NCBI RefSeq assembly: GCF_030068445.1
Contig: NZ_JAQPOK010000041.1
Location: forward strand, 1-64,000
From: Roseofilum halophilum BLCC-M91
GTDB lineage: Bacteria; Cyanobacteriota; Cyanobacteriia; Cyanobacteriales; Desertifilaceae
Length of the DNA: 64,000 nt
Direction: 5' to 3'
This document shows, one piece after another, positions 6,396-14,035 of the stretch. Each line of letters begins with the position of its first letter. Position 1 is the first letter of the stretch. The notes below the pieces were generated by a model, which saw nothing but the letters and a program-made list of their open reading frames with translations, made no database searches and was not told the origin of the DNA. The position numbers and the translations under genes are program-made.

Positions 6396-8642
6396 ATGAA
6401 TCAAAATCTCGAAATCCCAAATATTACTGATTTACTAGAGAAGATTGGGGTATCAAAATGCTTAAACGATCGTGCCAGAGATCCTTTAATTGCGTCCTTA
6501 GAGGTAATGACTTTAGAACCCTTAGAAGTCTTATTCCGAGAGGCTGAAACAGGGGATGCACTCTACTTAGTTGCAGAGGGTGAATTAGAAGTTTACAAAG
6601 GGGATGAATCGAACTCCCCCCTGGTTTTGGGTCGTATTCAACCAGGGGAGTGGGTGGGAGAACTGCAAGTATTGTTAGGGGGAAAACGCACGGCCTCAAT
6701 TCGATCGCTGAGTGCGAGTCAAGTGATTCGGTTTCCCAAAAGCAATATGCTCGAGGCGATCGCCCAATGTCCAGAACTGGGTCAATATTTCCTCAATCTG
6801 GTTCAGAACCGCTTAAGAGAACAGCAAATGACTGCTTTCTTCTCCCAAACCTTTGGCAGCTTAGAAGAGGGTTGTATGCAGGAATTAAAAACTAGAGGGG
6901 AGTGGATACAACTGCGTCGGGGTGAGTGTTTGTGCAAGCAAGGAGAGGAGGGGGATAGTGTATATTGGGTCTTGCATGGACGGTTTAATACCTTGTTAGA
7001 AGATGAGCAAGGTCAGATCAAAGTTTTAGGCACAATTGGTTCTGGGGAAATTATTGGCGAACTCTCGGTCATTACCCATGAACCCAGAAGTGCCAGCGTT
7101 TATGCTCTGCGAGATAGCTGGTTGATTCGGTATCGTCAAGCAGATTTTCAAGCTTTAATTCAACAGTATCCTGTGCTGCTGCTCAAGACCACAGAGCGCT
7201 TAATTGAGCGGTTTAAGCAACGGGAGCGAGAATCGAGTACCGTGAGCCAAAAAACCGATTATCAAACGATTGCTCTGTTACCGATCGAGGAACAAACGCC
7301 TCTCAGGGATTTTACGGAATCTTTGGTTACGGCCTTATCTGCCCATGGCAAGGTTTTGCATCTGAACCGCGATCGCCTGGCAGAATCGTTAGAATTCCCC
7401 GATATTGCCGATGTCGATCCCGAAGAACCCCGTGGTGTGAGGTTGCAACTGTGGCTAGAGGAACAGGAGGAAGACCATCAGTTTATTATTTTTGAAGCCG
7501 ATTCTGCTCACTCTCCCTGGACAGAGCGCTGTATTCGACAAGCAGATCATCTGGTTTGGGTGGCTCACTCTTGGGCAGATCCAGGGTTAACCCCCCTAGA
7601 ACAACGGGTGCAAGCAGAGCAAAATCCAGCCACCACCATTGAACAAAGCTTGATTTTAATCCATGAAGAGGGGGAAAGCTTACCCACACGAACGCGATTT
7701 TGGCTAGAGACGAGAACCCTGTCTCTGCATCATCATGTGCGATCGCACCATCAAGGAGATATAGAACGGGTGGGTCGGTTTTTAGCTGGTTGTGCGATCG
7801 GTGTAGCCCTCGGTGGAGGAGGGGGACGAGGAATGGCCCATATTGGGGTTTTACAAGCCCTAGAAATGACCGGTATTCCCATCGATTTTATTGGTGGAAC
7901 CAGCATGGGATCGTTATTGGCCGCAGCATATGCCATGAATTGGGATATTCCGACCATAATTGCCAAAGGGAAGGAAAATACGGCTAGAAATGATGCTTTT
8001 AGCGATGTTACCCTTCCCATCACTTCATTTCTCAGTCACAAAAAATTCGATCGGGGACTCAAATGGTTATATGGAGACACTCGCATTGAAGATCTCTGGC
8101 TTAATTTTTTTGCTTGTTCCACCAATATCACTACAGGACAGAAAACAGTCCATCGTCAGGGATATGTTTGGCAAGCCATTCGCGCGTCTGCTTCCTTACC
8201 CGGCGCTTTTATTCCCTTTATTGCAGATGGGGAGCTGTTTATTGATGGGGGAGGACTCGATAACGATCCGAGTTTAACGATGAAAGAATTGCATTCTGGG
8301 CCGATTATCCTATCGAGTGTTGCCCCATGGTCGATGAACAAAATCACTTTTTCTTATGAAGAGTTTCCGTCCCCTTGGAAAATTCTCTGGAGTCGCATCA
8401 ATCCTTGGATGAAACCGATAGAATGCCCGACACTTATGGATTTTTTGGGTTTGTCTATAGGAACAAATAGTCTTGCTAATATGCAAAAAACCTTTGCTGC
8501 TGCTGACTTGGTTCTCACACCGAATTTGCAGGATTATCCTGTCTTCGAGGTGAGTAAAATTGATGAGCTAATTGAGATTGGGCGGGAATATACCCTAGAG
8601 AAATTGAAGGATCGGCCTGATACCATTTTCCAGTATTTGTAA
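6396..8642 (+). CDS. Patatin-like phospholipase with two cyclic-nucleotide-binding domains
   Basis: A 748-residue protein of the neuropathy-target-esterase type. Two cNMP-binding folds lie at about residues 20-135 and 150-275, each with the IGELxV(L/I)...RSAS(V/I) phosphate-binding pattern. A linker domain follows, then a patatin hydrolase domain from about 465. The oxyanion glycine loop GGGGGRG is at 473-479, the nucleophile S503 in GTSMG, and the catalytic Asp D617 in DGGGLD. It is expected to hydrolyse phospholipids or lysophospholipids under control of a cyclic nucleotide at the membrane. No transmembrane segment is evident. Its last codons and 3' flank are duplicated at 26258-26302. Confidence 0.9.
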   Translation: MNQNLEIPNITDLLEKIGVSKCLNDRARDPLIASLEVMTLEPLEVLFREAETGDALYLVAEGELEVYKGDESNSPLVLGRIQPGEWVGELQVLLGGKRTASIRSLSASQVIRFPKSNMLEAIAQCPELGQYFLNLVQNRLREQQMTAFFSQTFGSLEEGCMQELKTRGEWIQLRRGECLCKQGEEGDSVYWVLHGRFNTLLEDEQGQIKVLGTIGSGEIIGELSVITHEPRSASVYALRDSWLIRYRQADFQALIQQYPVLLLKTTERLIERFKQRERESSTVSQKTDYQTIALLPIEEQTPLRDFTESLVTALSAHGKVLHLNRDRLAESLEFPDIADVDPEEPRGVRLQLWLEEQEEDHQFIIFEADSAHSPWTERCIRQADHLVWVAHSWADPGLTPLEQRVQAEQNPATTIEQSLILIHEEGESLPTRTRFWLETRTLSLHHHVRSHHQGDIERVGRFLAGCAIGVALGGGGGRGMAHIGVLQALEMTGIPIDFIGGTSMGSLLAAAYAMNWDIPTIIAKGKENTARNDAFSDVTLPITSFLSHKKFDRGLKWLYGDTRIEDLWLNFFACSTNITTGQKTVHRQGYVWQAIRASASLPGAFIPFIADGELFIDGGGLDNDPSLTMKELHSGPIILSSVAPWSMNKITFSYEEFPSPWKILWSRINPWMKPIECPTLMDFLGLSIGTNSLANMQKTFAAADLVLTPNLQDYPVFEVSKIDELIEIGREYTLEKLKDRPDTIFQYL

Positions 8643-8645
8643 ACA

Positions 8646-8835
8646 CTATAGAGCGCAGCGCTATAATAGCTTTACTGTAGTGCCGTGACAACCCTAAAAT
8701 GGTGGGTTACGGCGGATTGAGAGATTGCTATTACAGTCTAGGTTTTAGCCGCCTAACCCACCCTACGCTAATGCTATAGAGCGCAGCGCTATAATAGCTT
8801 TACTGTAGGGTGCGTTAGCGGCAGCGTAACGCACC
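8646..8835. repeat. Nest of palindromic repeats between patatin gene and gmk
   Basis: A 35-bp unit beginning CTATAGAGCGCAGCGCTATA occurs twice, exactly, at 8646-8680 and 8774-8808. Between the copies lies an imperfect inverted repeat (GGTGGGTTACGGCGG near 8701, CCGCCTAACCCACC near 8749). After the second copy, GGTGCGTTA (8809-8817) pairs with TAACGCACC (8827-8835). The last hairpin sits between convergent genes and could end transcription from either side. Related AGCGC palindromes recur near 9820, 15557, 26281 and 47622. Confidence 0.85.
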
Positions 8836-8869
8836 GTAAAATTGACATATTGAGTGGGGAGTTAATTGG

Positions 8870-9460
8870 TTAAGGTTGCAGGCTCAGTTCAGGTAGACCG
8901 GGAAATAAGACGGATTCGATTTCGGCTAAGGCTCGATCGAAGTCATCATTGACAATTTTTACGTCAAACTCGTCAGCCGCCTCAATTTCAATGGTGGCAC
9001 GGTTGAGGCGACGGGTAATGGCTTCTGGGGATTCACTTTGGCGATCGCGTAATCTGCGCTCTAATTCGGACATCGATGGCGGTAAAATAAAGAGTCTCAT
9101 GGCTTGGGGAAAGGAGGCGCGAATCTGCCGAGCGCCTTCTAATTCAATTTCTAATAAGACTAGGGTTCCTTGCTTGACTTTCTCTTCTACGCTTGCGCGA
9201 GGTGTGCCATAATAATTACCGGCAAATTGGGCCCACTCCAACAGTTGCTCGGCAGCAATCAGGTTTTGAAACTTCTCTGGAGTGACAAAAAAATAATCTG
9301 TACCGTCCACTTCTCCCGGCCGAGGGGAACGAGTGGTCATGGAAACTGACAGATAGATATCTGGATGGCGCTTAAGGAGCGATCGCACCAAGGTTCCCTT
9401 ACCCACCCCACTCGGGCCCGTAATCACCACTAATTTTCCTGTCTCAAGCGCTTGTATCAT
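8870..9460 (-). CDS. gmk: Guanylate kinase
   Basis: A 196-residue nucleotide kinase that converts GMP and ATP to GDP and ADP. The P-loop GPSGVGKGT is at 15-23. The GMP-binding stretch includes SVSMTTRSPRPGEVDGTDYFFV, and LIELELEGARQIR-like and RLxxRxxESPEAITRRL segments follow. Start ATG 9460 is chosen; a TTG two codons upstream is in frame. It lies directly downstream of remA on the same strand (34-bp gap), an association widely seen in cyanobacteria and Firmicutes, so the two are likely co-transcribed. Confidence 0.95.
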   Translation of the reverse strand: MIQALETGKLVVITGPSGVGKGTLVRSLLKRHPDIYLSVSMTTRSPRPGEVDGTDYFFVTPEKFQNLIAAEQLLEWAQFAGNYYGTPRASVEEKVKQGTLVLLEIELEGARQIRASFPQAMRLFILPPSMSELERRLRDRQSESPEAITRRLNRATIEIEAADEFDVKIVNDDFDRALAEIESVLFPGLPELSLQP

Positions 9461-9494
9461 TCCCAATCTATTCTGAACGTTATCCTCTGCTCCC

Positions 9495-9752
9495 TTAAGA
9501 TTCCCGGTTCCCCTTTTGGCTCATAAACCGTTGGGACACCGTTTCTGGTTGAATGGCAGAGAGGACAACATGGCCTGAATCCATAATTATCACAGCACGG
9601 GTACGTCTACCATAGGTGGCATCAATCAATTCTTGGCGATCGCGACATTCGGCGATCGTTCGTTTAATCGGTGCTGACTCTGGAGTGACGATCGCAACCA
9701 CTCGATTGGCATTAATAATATTACCAAATCCAATATTAATCAGTTGAACCAT
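9495..9752 (-). CDS. remA: RemA-like DUF370 protein
   Basis: An 85-residue protein of the DUF370/RemA family, with the typical opening [19 protein letters not shown], then SAPIKRTI and [20 protein letters not shown]. In Bacillus, RemA is a ring-forming DNA-binding regulator of matrix genes and osmoprotection. In cyanobacteria the role is not established. The position immediately upstream of gmk supports the family call. An ATG with AGGAGAT-like purines nearby supports the start. Confidence 0.88.
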   Translation of the reverse strand: MVQLINIGFGNIINANRVVAIVTPESAPIKRTIAECRDRQELIDATYGRRTRAVIIMDSGHVVLSAIQPETVSQRFMSQKGNRES

Positions 9753-9861
9753 AGGAGATGGGGAGATGGGGGGATGGGGAACTTATTGATTAATGATTCG
9801 GTTTATTATACATTTATTTATAGCGCTACGCGCCGATCTAACTGCTCTATTTTTATCGCCT

Positions 9862-10116
9862 ATGCCTCCCCGTTGGCCTCGAAAACCCGACCGTAGAGAT
9901 CCAGACTATCGCCGCTTAGATGACCGGATGAACTTTGCTCTCCATGTAGCAATCTATTTGGCAATCAACTCCGGACTCTGGTTTGTGCATCAAATTAAGC
10001 CCGATACTCTCCTATGGCTCACTTGGTTTAGTCTAGGCTGGTTGGCTCTGCTGGCGATCCATGGTATTTTTATTTTTGCGATCGCCGACTACTCCCCCTC
10101 TTCTAGTCCTAAATAA
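9862..10116 (+). CDS. 2TM domain small membrane protein
   Basis: An 84-residue protein with a charged N-terminus (RKPDRRDPDYRRLDDRM) and two transmembrane helices (about 28-45 and 53-75). This matches the 2TM domain family of small membrane proteins of unknown role. An in-frame ATG at 9793 would add 23 residues, but they overlap an AGCGCTACGCGCC palindrome of a dispersed repeat type, so the start at 9862 is preferred with moderate certainty. It is divergent from remA. Confidence 0.65.
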   Translation: MPPRWPRKPDRRDPDYRRLDDRMNFALHVAIYLAINSGLWFVHQIKPDTLLWLTWFSLGWLALLAIHGIFIFAIADYSPSSSPK

Positions 10117-10130
10117 ATTCCCCAAAGATT

Positions 10131-10187
10131 TGCCCTCATCCCCCTGCCCCCTTCTCCTGTGGGAGAGGGATATTAGGGAGAGGGCAA
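10131..10187. repeat. CCCTCATCC...GGGAGAGGG dispersed repeat, copy 1
   Basis: A run CCCTCATCCCCCTGCCCCC, then CTTCTCCTGTGGGAGAGG and TTAGGGAGAGGGC, forms a fold-back. Other copies are at about 10748-10834, 33222-33302, 33706-33747, 33825-33906 and 44195-44256. It lies between convergent genes. Confidence 0.8.
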
Positions 10188-10207
10188 ACCTTAACTCAAC
10201 TTAAACC

Positions 10208-10564
10208 TTAATCATTACTGACTTGCTTCCCCGTAAACTGCTCAATTAACCAGGAAACCAGGGATAAAACAATTGAGCCAAGCACGGCTGGAAAGAACCC
10301 AGATACAGTAAATCCAGGGGTAAAATAGCCAACCAGAGCTAGGGAAATGGCGTTAACCACCAATAGGAACAAGCCTAAAGTGAGAATGGTTAACGGTAAG
10401 GTAAGAAGGGTTAAAATGGGCTTGACGATAGCATTGACTAACCCCATAACGATCGCCCCCACGGCCGCTGCTTGCCAACTGGCAATCATTAAACCGGGGA
10501 CAAGATAGGCAGTGATCGCCAGGGCGATCGCCGCTAAAGCCCAAGTGAGAAAAAAGTTAATCAT
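10208..10564 (-). CDS. Phage holin family protein (4-TMS, YvlD-like)
   Basis: A 118-residue hydrophobic protein with four predicted membrane helices and the family pattern: short N-terminal helix, PG-containing loop (YLVPGLMI), central AIVKPILTLLTLPLTILTLG and C-terminal FLVVNAISLALV. Despite the holin name, these chromosomal proteins are not known to lyse cells. The gene stands alone, downstream of mnmA on the same strand, with a repeat-rich 295-bp spacer between. Confidence 0.85.
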   Translation of the reverse strand: MINFFLTWALAAIALAITAYLVPGLMIASWQAAAVGAIVMGLVNAIVKPILTLLTLPLTILTLGLFLLVVNAISLALVGYFTPGFTVSGFFPAVLGSIVLSLVSWLIEQFTGKQVSND

Positions 10565-10582
10565 GATCTCAAACGTCTAAAG

Positions 10583-10635
10583 TTTGGACTTGCGTTCAAT
10601 AATACCACCTCCCAGGAGGCGATCGCCTTCATACC
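10583..10635 (-). pseudogene. Duplicated 3' end of mnmA
   Basis: Positions 10583-10627 match the last codons of mnmA (10866-10910) exactly over 45 bp, and the match continues for a few bases after one substitution (cct versus ccc). This orphan copy encodes a fragment of the MnmA C-terminus ([14 protein letters not shown]) with no body in front. It lies 283 bp from the original, in the same orientation. Confidence 0.85.
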
Positions 10636-10641
10636 CAAACG

Positions 10642-10722
10642 CTAGTCTAGCTTAGGTTGACAATCGCTAAAGGATAAAGCCTCTTCATCCAGATAACCGG
10701 CGATCGCAGGTTGAGTTTGCAT
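10642..10722 (-). CDS. Possible 26-codon ORF
   Basis: ATG at 10722 opens MQTQPAIAGYLDEEAL..., ending CQPKLD at a TAG at 10642. It is bracketed by the two copies of the mnmA tail. I do not recognise the peptide and see no convincing ribosome-binding site. It may be a small gene or the tail of a lost one. Confidence 0.2.
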   Translation of the reverse strand: MQTQPAIAGYLDEEALSFSDCQPKLD

Positions 10723-10747
10723 ACAATTAGTCCCTCATGTCAACGGT

Positions 10748-10834
10748 TGCCCTCATCCCCCTACCCCCTTCTCCCACAGGAGAAGGGGGAAAAAGTCCCT
10801 CTCCCACGGGGAGAGGGATTTAGGGAGAGGGCAT
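10748..10834. repeat. CCCTCATCC...GGGAGAGGG dispersed repeat, copy 2
   Basis: A full-length copy: CCCTCATCCCCCTACCCCC, CTTCTCCCACAGGAGAAGG, then a spacer, CCCTCTCCCACGGGGAGAGG and TTAGGGAGAGGGC. Several nested inverted repeats make a strong cruciform or RNA hairpin just beyond the mnmA stop, so it may serve as its terminator. Confidence 0.85.
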
Positions 10835-10859
10835 GTCATCAAAATGCTATAGAAAGCCT

Positions 10860-11921
10860 CTAACCTTTGGACTTGCGTTCAATAATACCACCTCCCAGGA
10901 GGCGATCGCCCTCATACCAAACCGCCCCTTGTCCGGGAGTTACCCCAAACTGCGGCTCATCAAAGCGCAAATGCACCCGATTCTCCGGTAGAGGAACCAC
11001 CGTCACCGGAACCGGTTGGGAGCGGTAGCGAATGCGAACCTCAGCCCGAATCGGACTATCCGGTGGCGCAATAGACACCCAATTGACCCGACAAACCGTA
11101 CACTCCGGATCGGCCGCACTATCGCGGGTTCCCACAATCACCCGATTCATCACCGGGTCAAGATCCACCACATACAACGGTTCCGAATAGGCCACGCCTA
11201 AGCCGCGCCGTTGACCAATCGTATAATGATGAATCCCTTGGTGTTGTCCTAAAACCTTGCCCCCTTGGTCAACAATATCCCCAGTCTTCTGGTTAATATA
11301 CTGATCCAAAAACGACTGCATCGAGCCATGGGCCTCCACCAAGCATAAATCTTGACTTTCCGGTTTTTCTGCCGTCGTCAAATTAAACTCAGCCGCTAGG
11401 CGACGAGTTTCCGTTTTTGGCGTTTCTCCCAAGGGAAACAACGTAGAAGCCAAAATTTCTTGGGACAAATCATACAAAAAATAAGACTGGTCTTTTCGCG
11501 GGTCAATGGCCTTCAAAAGCTGATAGCGCCCCGACTGCTCATCAAACGCAATTCGCGCATAATGGCCCGTAGCAATATAATCAATCCCCAGCTCCGATTT
11601 CGCATAATGAATCATCGGGCCAAACTTCACCGCCCGATTACACTGGGAACAGGGTAGGGGTGTAATTCCCTCCCGATATCCCGACACCAAATAGTCAATA
11701 ATATTCTGCTCAAACAAGTCCCGACTATCCACAATATGGTGGGGGACTCCAAGCTGTTCGCAAATTTTCGCCGCATCCACCATACCTTCCGAGCAGCACT
11801 GTCCCTTCCCCTTCATCAACCAAAGGGTTAAGCCCACGATATCGTATCCTTGATGATGAAGAACGGCTGCGGCAGTAGAACTATCTACTCCTCCAGAGAG
11901 TCCGACGACAACCTTTTTCAT
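10860..11921 (-). CDS. mnmA: tRNA-specific 2-thiouridylase MnmA
   Basis: A 353-residue cytosolic enzyme that thiolates U34 of tRNA Lys, Glu and Gln using ATP and a sulfur relay. The PP-loop SGGVDSS is at residues 9-15. The catalytic cysteine pair is C94 ([10 protein letters not shown]) and C193 (SQDLCLVE). YIATGHYAR and the C-terminal beta-barrel domain (RVGxxxxRSQPVP-like, [17 protein letters not shown]) are complete. ATG 11921 is used; a GTG at 11930 is possible. The last 17 or so codons are also present as an orphan copy at 10583-10635. Confidence 0.95.
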   Translation of the reverse strand: MKKVVVGLSGGVDSSTAAAVLHHQGYDIVGLTLWLMKGKGQCCSEGMVDAAKICEQLGVPHHIVDSRDLFEQNIIDYLVSGYREGITPLPCSQCNRAVKFGPMIHYAKSELGIDYIATGHYARIAFDEQSGRYQLLKAIDPRKDQSYFLYDLSQEILASTLFPLGETPKTETRRLAAEFNLTTAEKPESQDLCLVEAHGSMQSFLDQYINQKTGDIVDQGGKVLGQHQGIHHYTIGQRRGLGVAYSEPLYVVDLDPVMNRVIVGTRDSAADPECTVCRVNWVSIAPPDSPIRAEVRIRYRSQPVPVTVVPLPENRVHLRFDEPQFGVTPGQGAVWYEGDRLLGGGIIERKSKG

Positions 11922-12022
11922 GGTGGTCACTTAGCTAACGGTGAACAAAAGCATTATTTTTGTGTACCCTTCTAAGGTAACACCTCCCTCCTTAATCCGG
12001 AGATCTACATTTTTAGCCGACC

Positions 12023-12769
12023 ATGAACGACCAAAAACACCATTCAAGACTCAATCTGGCGATCCTTCTGGGGAGTTTGGGCTTAGGATTAATGGTCAGC
12101 CCTAGCGCTCGGGCCCAACCCTTCCTTTTACCTCCACCAGAAATTCAACAACAACCGATGAATTTTCCCCCTCCTCCTCCGAGTAATGCTCTACCCAGGA
12201 TTCCGGGTAATCCTAATCCACCCTATGTAAATCCCAGTTTCTATCCCTATGTGGTTGTGGTTAATGGCAATTCTCCCCTGTTATTAGAGCAAGTGCAACG
12301 GATTGTCCCGGATGCTTTTGTGAGGCAAATGGGTGGCCGCACCGTGATTCAAGCGGGTGCGTTTCAATTCAATGGTTCGGCCCAGGAGCGTTTGTCCGAG
12401 TTGCGATCGCGCGGTATTTTAGCTGAAGTAGTGACTCGACAAGGGGAAACTCTAGCCGGTGGTTCAACTTATCCCGCTCCAACCTATCCTACCCCAACTC
12501 CCCCTGCCAATCCCATCAATCCTAATCCTGCTGGAGTTTGGGATAAAGGTTATTATGTGGTGATTCCTAGCTCTCAAGATAATGTTACTGTAATTGCTAA
12601 TCGAGTGCGGCAAATCGTTCCCAATACGGTCAGTGTGATGGCTAAACGCTCTCGTCGGGGAATGCATGTTGCTGTTGGCCCCTATGCTAACCGCAGCGAA
12701 GCCGCAGAAATGATGTTATTTTTACATAATTCTGGATTGAATAATGCTCGCGTTTACTTTGGTCGTTAA
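12023..12769 (+). CDS. Secreted protein with two SPOR-like repeats
   Basis: A 248-residue protein with an N-terminal signal peptide (hydrophobic LAILLGSLGLGLMV, cleavage near ARA-QP). A Pro-rich linker follows (about 35-75). Two related modules lie at about 77-140 and 175-248; each has YVVV(V/I)...(L/I)...V(Q/R)(R/Q)IVP, a basic segment and a final (I)(Q/V)AGAF or VAVGPY turn. This is the layout of SPOR-type domains, which bind denuded septal peptidoglycan. A Pro/Thr-rich linker separates them. A periplasmic cell-wall role is likely but inferred. The small membrane gene follows 20 bp downstream. Confidence 0.7.
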   Translation: MNDQKHHSRLNLAILLGSLGLGLMVSPSARAQPFLLPPPEIQQQPMNFPPPPPSNALPRIPGNPNPPYVNPSFYPYVVVVNGNSPLLLEQVQRIVPDAFVRQMGGRTVIQAGAFQFNGSAQERLSELRSRGILAEVVTRQGETLAGGSTYPAPTYPTPTPPANPINPNPAGVWDKGYYVVIPSSQDNVTVIANRVRQIVPNTVSVMAKRSRRGMHVAVGPYANRSEAAEMMLFLHNSGLNNARVYFGR

Positions 12770-12789
12770 AACCTTTTCTTCTTCTGTCT

Positions 12790-12999
12790 ATGAGACCCCC
12801 AGATGATGATTTTTCTGGATCTGTTCAAGGTTGCTTGGGACAAGTGGTAACTTATCTTGTGGTTGCCGTAGTTCTCTTTTTCTTGGTCTTGTTTGCTTGC
12901 GGTTATTTCCATACCACCTTTAATACGGTATTACTGGTTTGGTTGGGATTAATGATGTTTGTTTCTCTTGCATTTATCCTCAAAATGACTGAGGATTAA
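12790..12999 (+). CDS. Small two-helix membrane protein
   Basis: A 69-residue protein with two transmembrane helices (about 18-38 and 45-64), a short acidic N-terminus (MRPPDDDFSGS) and a charged end (KMTED). I do not recognise a family. It lies 20 bp after the SPOR-like gene and 48 bp before the glutathione-transferase gene, so it may be in their operon. Confidence 0.6.
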   Translation: MRPPDDDFSGSVQGCLGQVVTYLVVAVVLFFLVLFACGYFHTTFNTVLLVWLGLMMFVSLAFILKMTED

Positions 13000-13047
13000 A
13001 TTTCATGTTTTGGTCAGGGTGTCATTCAAATTATAAGGAATATTCTT

Positions 13048-14016
13048 ATGGGCTTAGGATTATTAGTCGATGGTCAATGGGTTTCTCGACGGGAACAATC
13101 CGATCGAGAAGGAAACTTTGTTCGCCCTCAAACCACTTTTAGAAATGAGATTACAGCCGATGGTTCGAGTGGCTTTAAGGCAGAATCGGGGCGGTATCAT
13201 CTCTATATTTCTTGGGCTTGTCCTTGGGCCCATCGCACGGCGATTATGAGAAAATTAAAGGGATTAGAATCGGCTATTGGTTTATCCGTGGTCGATCCAG
13301 AAATCGATCAAAATGGTTGGGAGTTTTCTGAAGCTGTGGGTTGTATTCCGGATATGATTAATCAGGCTGACTATCTCTGGCAAATATATCTCAAGGCCGA
13401 TGCTAATTATAGCGGTCGGGTGACGGTTCCGGTTTTGTGGGATAAGAAAACGGAAACTATAGTTAATAATGAATCGCGGGAAATTATCCGCATGTTGGAT
13501 ACGGAGTTTGAGCGACTGGCACAACGTCAAGTTACATTTTACCCGGAAGAATTAAGAGATATTATTGATGGTACGATTGATACCATTTATCAACCGATTA
13601 ATAATGGAGTGTATCGGGCTGGCTTTGCTACAACTCAAGCAGCCTATGAACGAGGGTTGATGGATCTGTTTGATGCCCTAGAGCATTGGGATCGGGTGTT
13701 AGAACAACAACCTTATTTATGTGGCGATTGCATCACTCAGGCGGATTGGTGTTTGTTTACAACCCTGATTCGCTTTGATCTTGTATATTATACTCATTTT
13801 AAGTGTAATCTCCATCATATTAGCGATTATCCTAATTTATGGAGCTATTTGAAAGAACTGTATCAAGTGCCAGGAGTATCTGAAACTTGTGATTTTGACC
13901 ATATTAAGCGCCATTATTATCGCAGTCATACGGATATTAACCCAACCCAAATTGTGCCTAAAGGGCCGATTTTGGATTTTGAAGCTCCTTACGATCGCAA
14001 GGTGTTGATGCATTAG
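13048..14016 (+). CDS. Glutathionyl-hydroquinone reductase (ECM4/YqjG-type GST)
   Basis: A 322-residue glutathione-transferase superfamily enzyme of the Xi/omega-like class. The catalytic Cys is C58 in ISWACPWAHR. The thioredoxin-like domain continues with SVVDPEI...GWEF and VPVLWDKKTETIVNNESREI, and the all-helical domain contains YRAGFATTQAAYE and LCGDCITQADWCLF. Family members reduce glutathionyl-hydroquinones using glutathione, thereby detoxifying quinones. The gene ends 10 bp before the TTG that precedes nnr, so co-transcription is likely. Confidence 0.88.
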   Translation: MGLGLLVDGQWVSRREQSDREGNFVRPQTTFRNEITADGSSGFKAESGRYHLYISWACPWAHRTAIMRKLKGLESAIGLSVVDPEIDQNGWEFSEAVGCIPDMINQADYLWQIYLKADANYSGRVTVPVLWDKKTETIVNNESREIIRMLDTEFERLAQRQVTFYPEELRDIIDGTIDTIYQPINNGVYRAGFATTQAAYERGLMDLFDALEHWDRVLEQQPYLCGDCITQADWCLFTTLIRFDLVYYTHFKCNLHHISDYPNLWSYLKELYQVPGVSETCDFDHIKRHYYRSHTDINPTQIVPKGPILDFEAPYDRKVLMH

Positions 14017-14035
14017 TGAGGAGATATTGTTAATT

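Noticed and set aside
10208-10564. Phage lysis gene or prophage remnant
   Set aside because: The holin-family name is historical; there are no other phage genes and the protein is a common chromosomal 4-TMS type.
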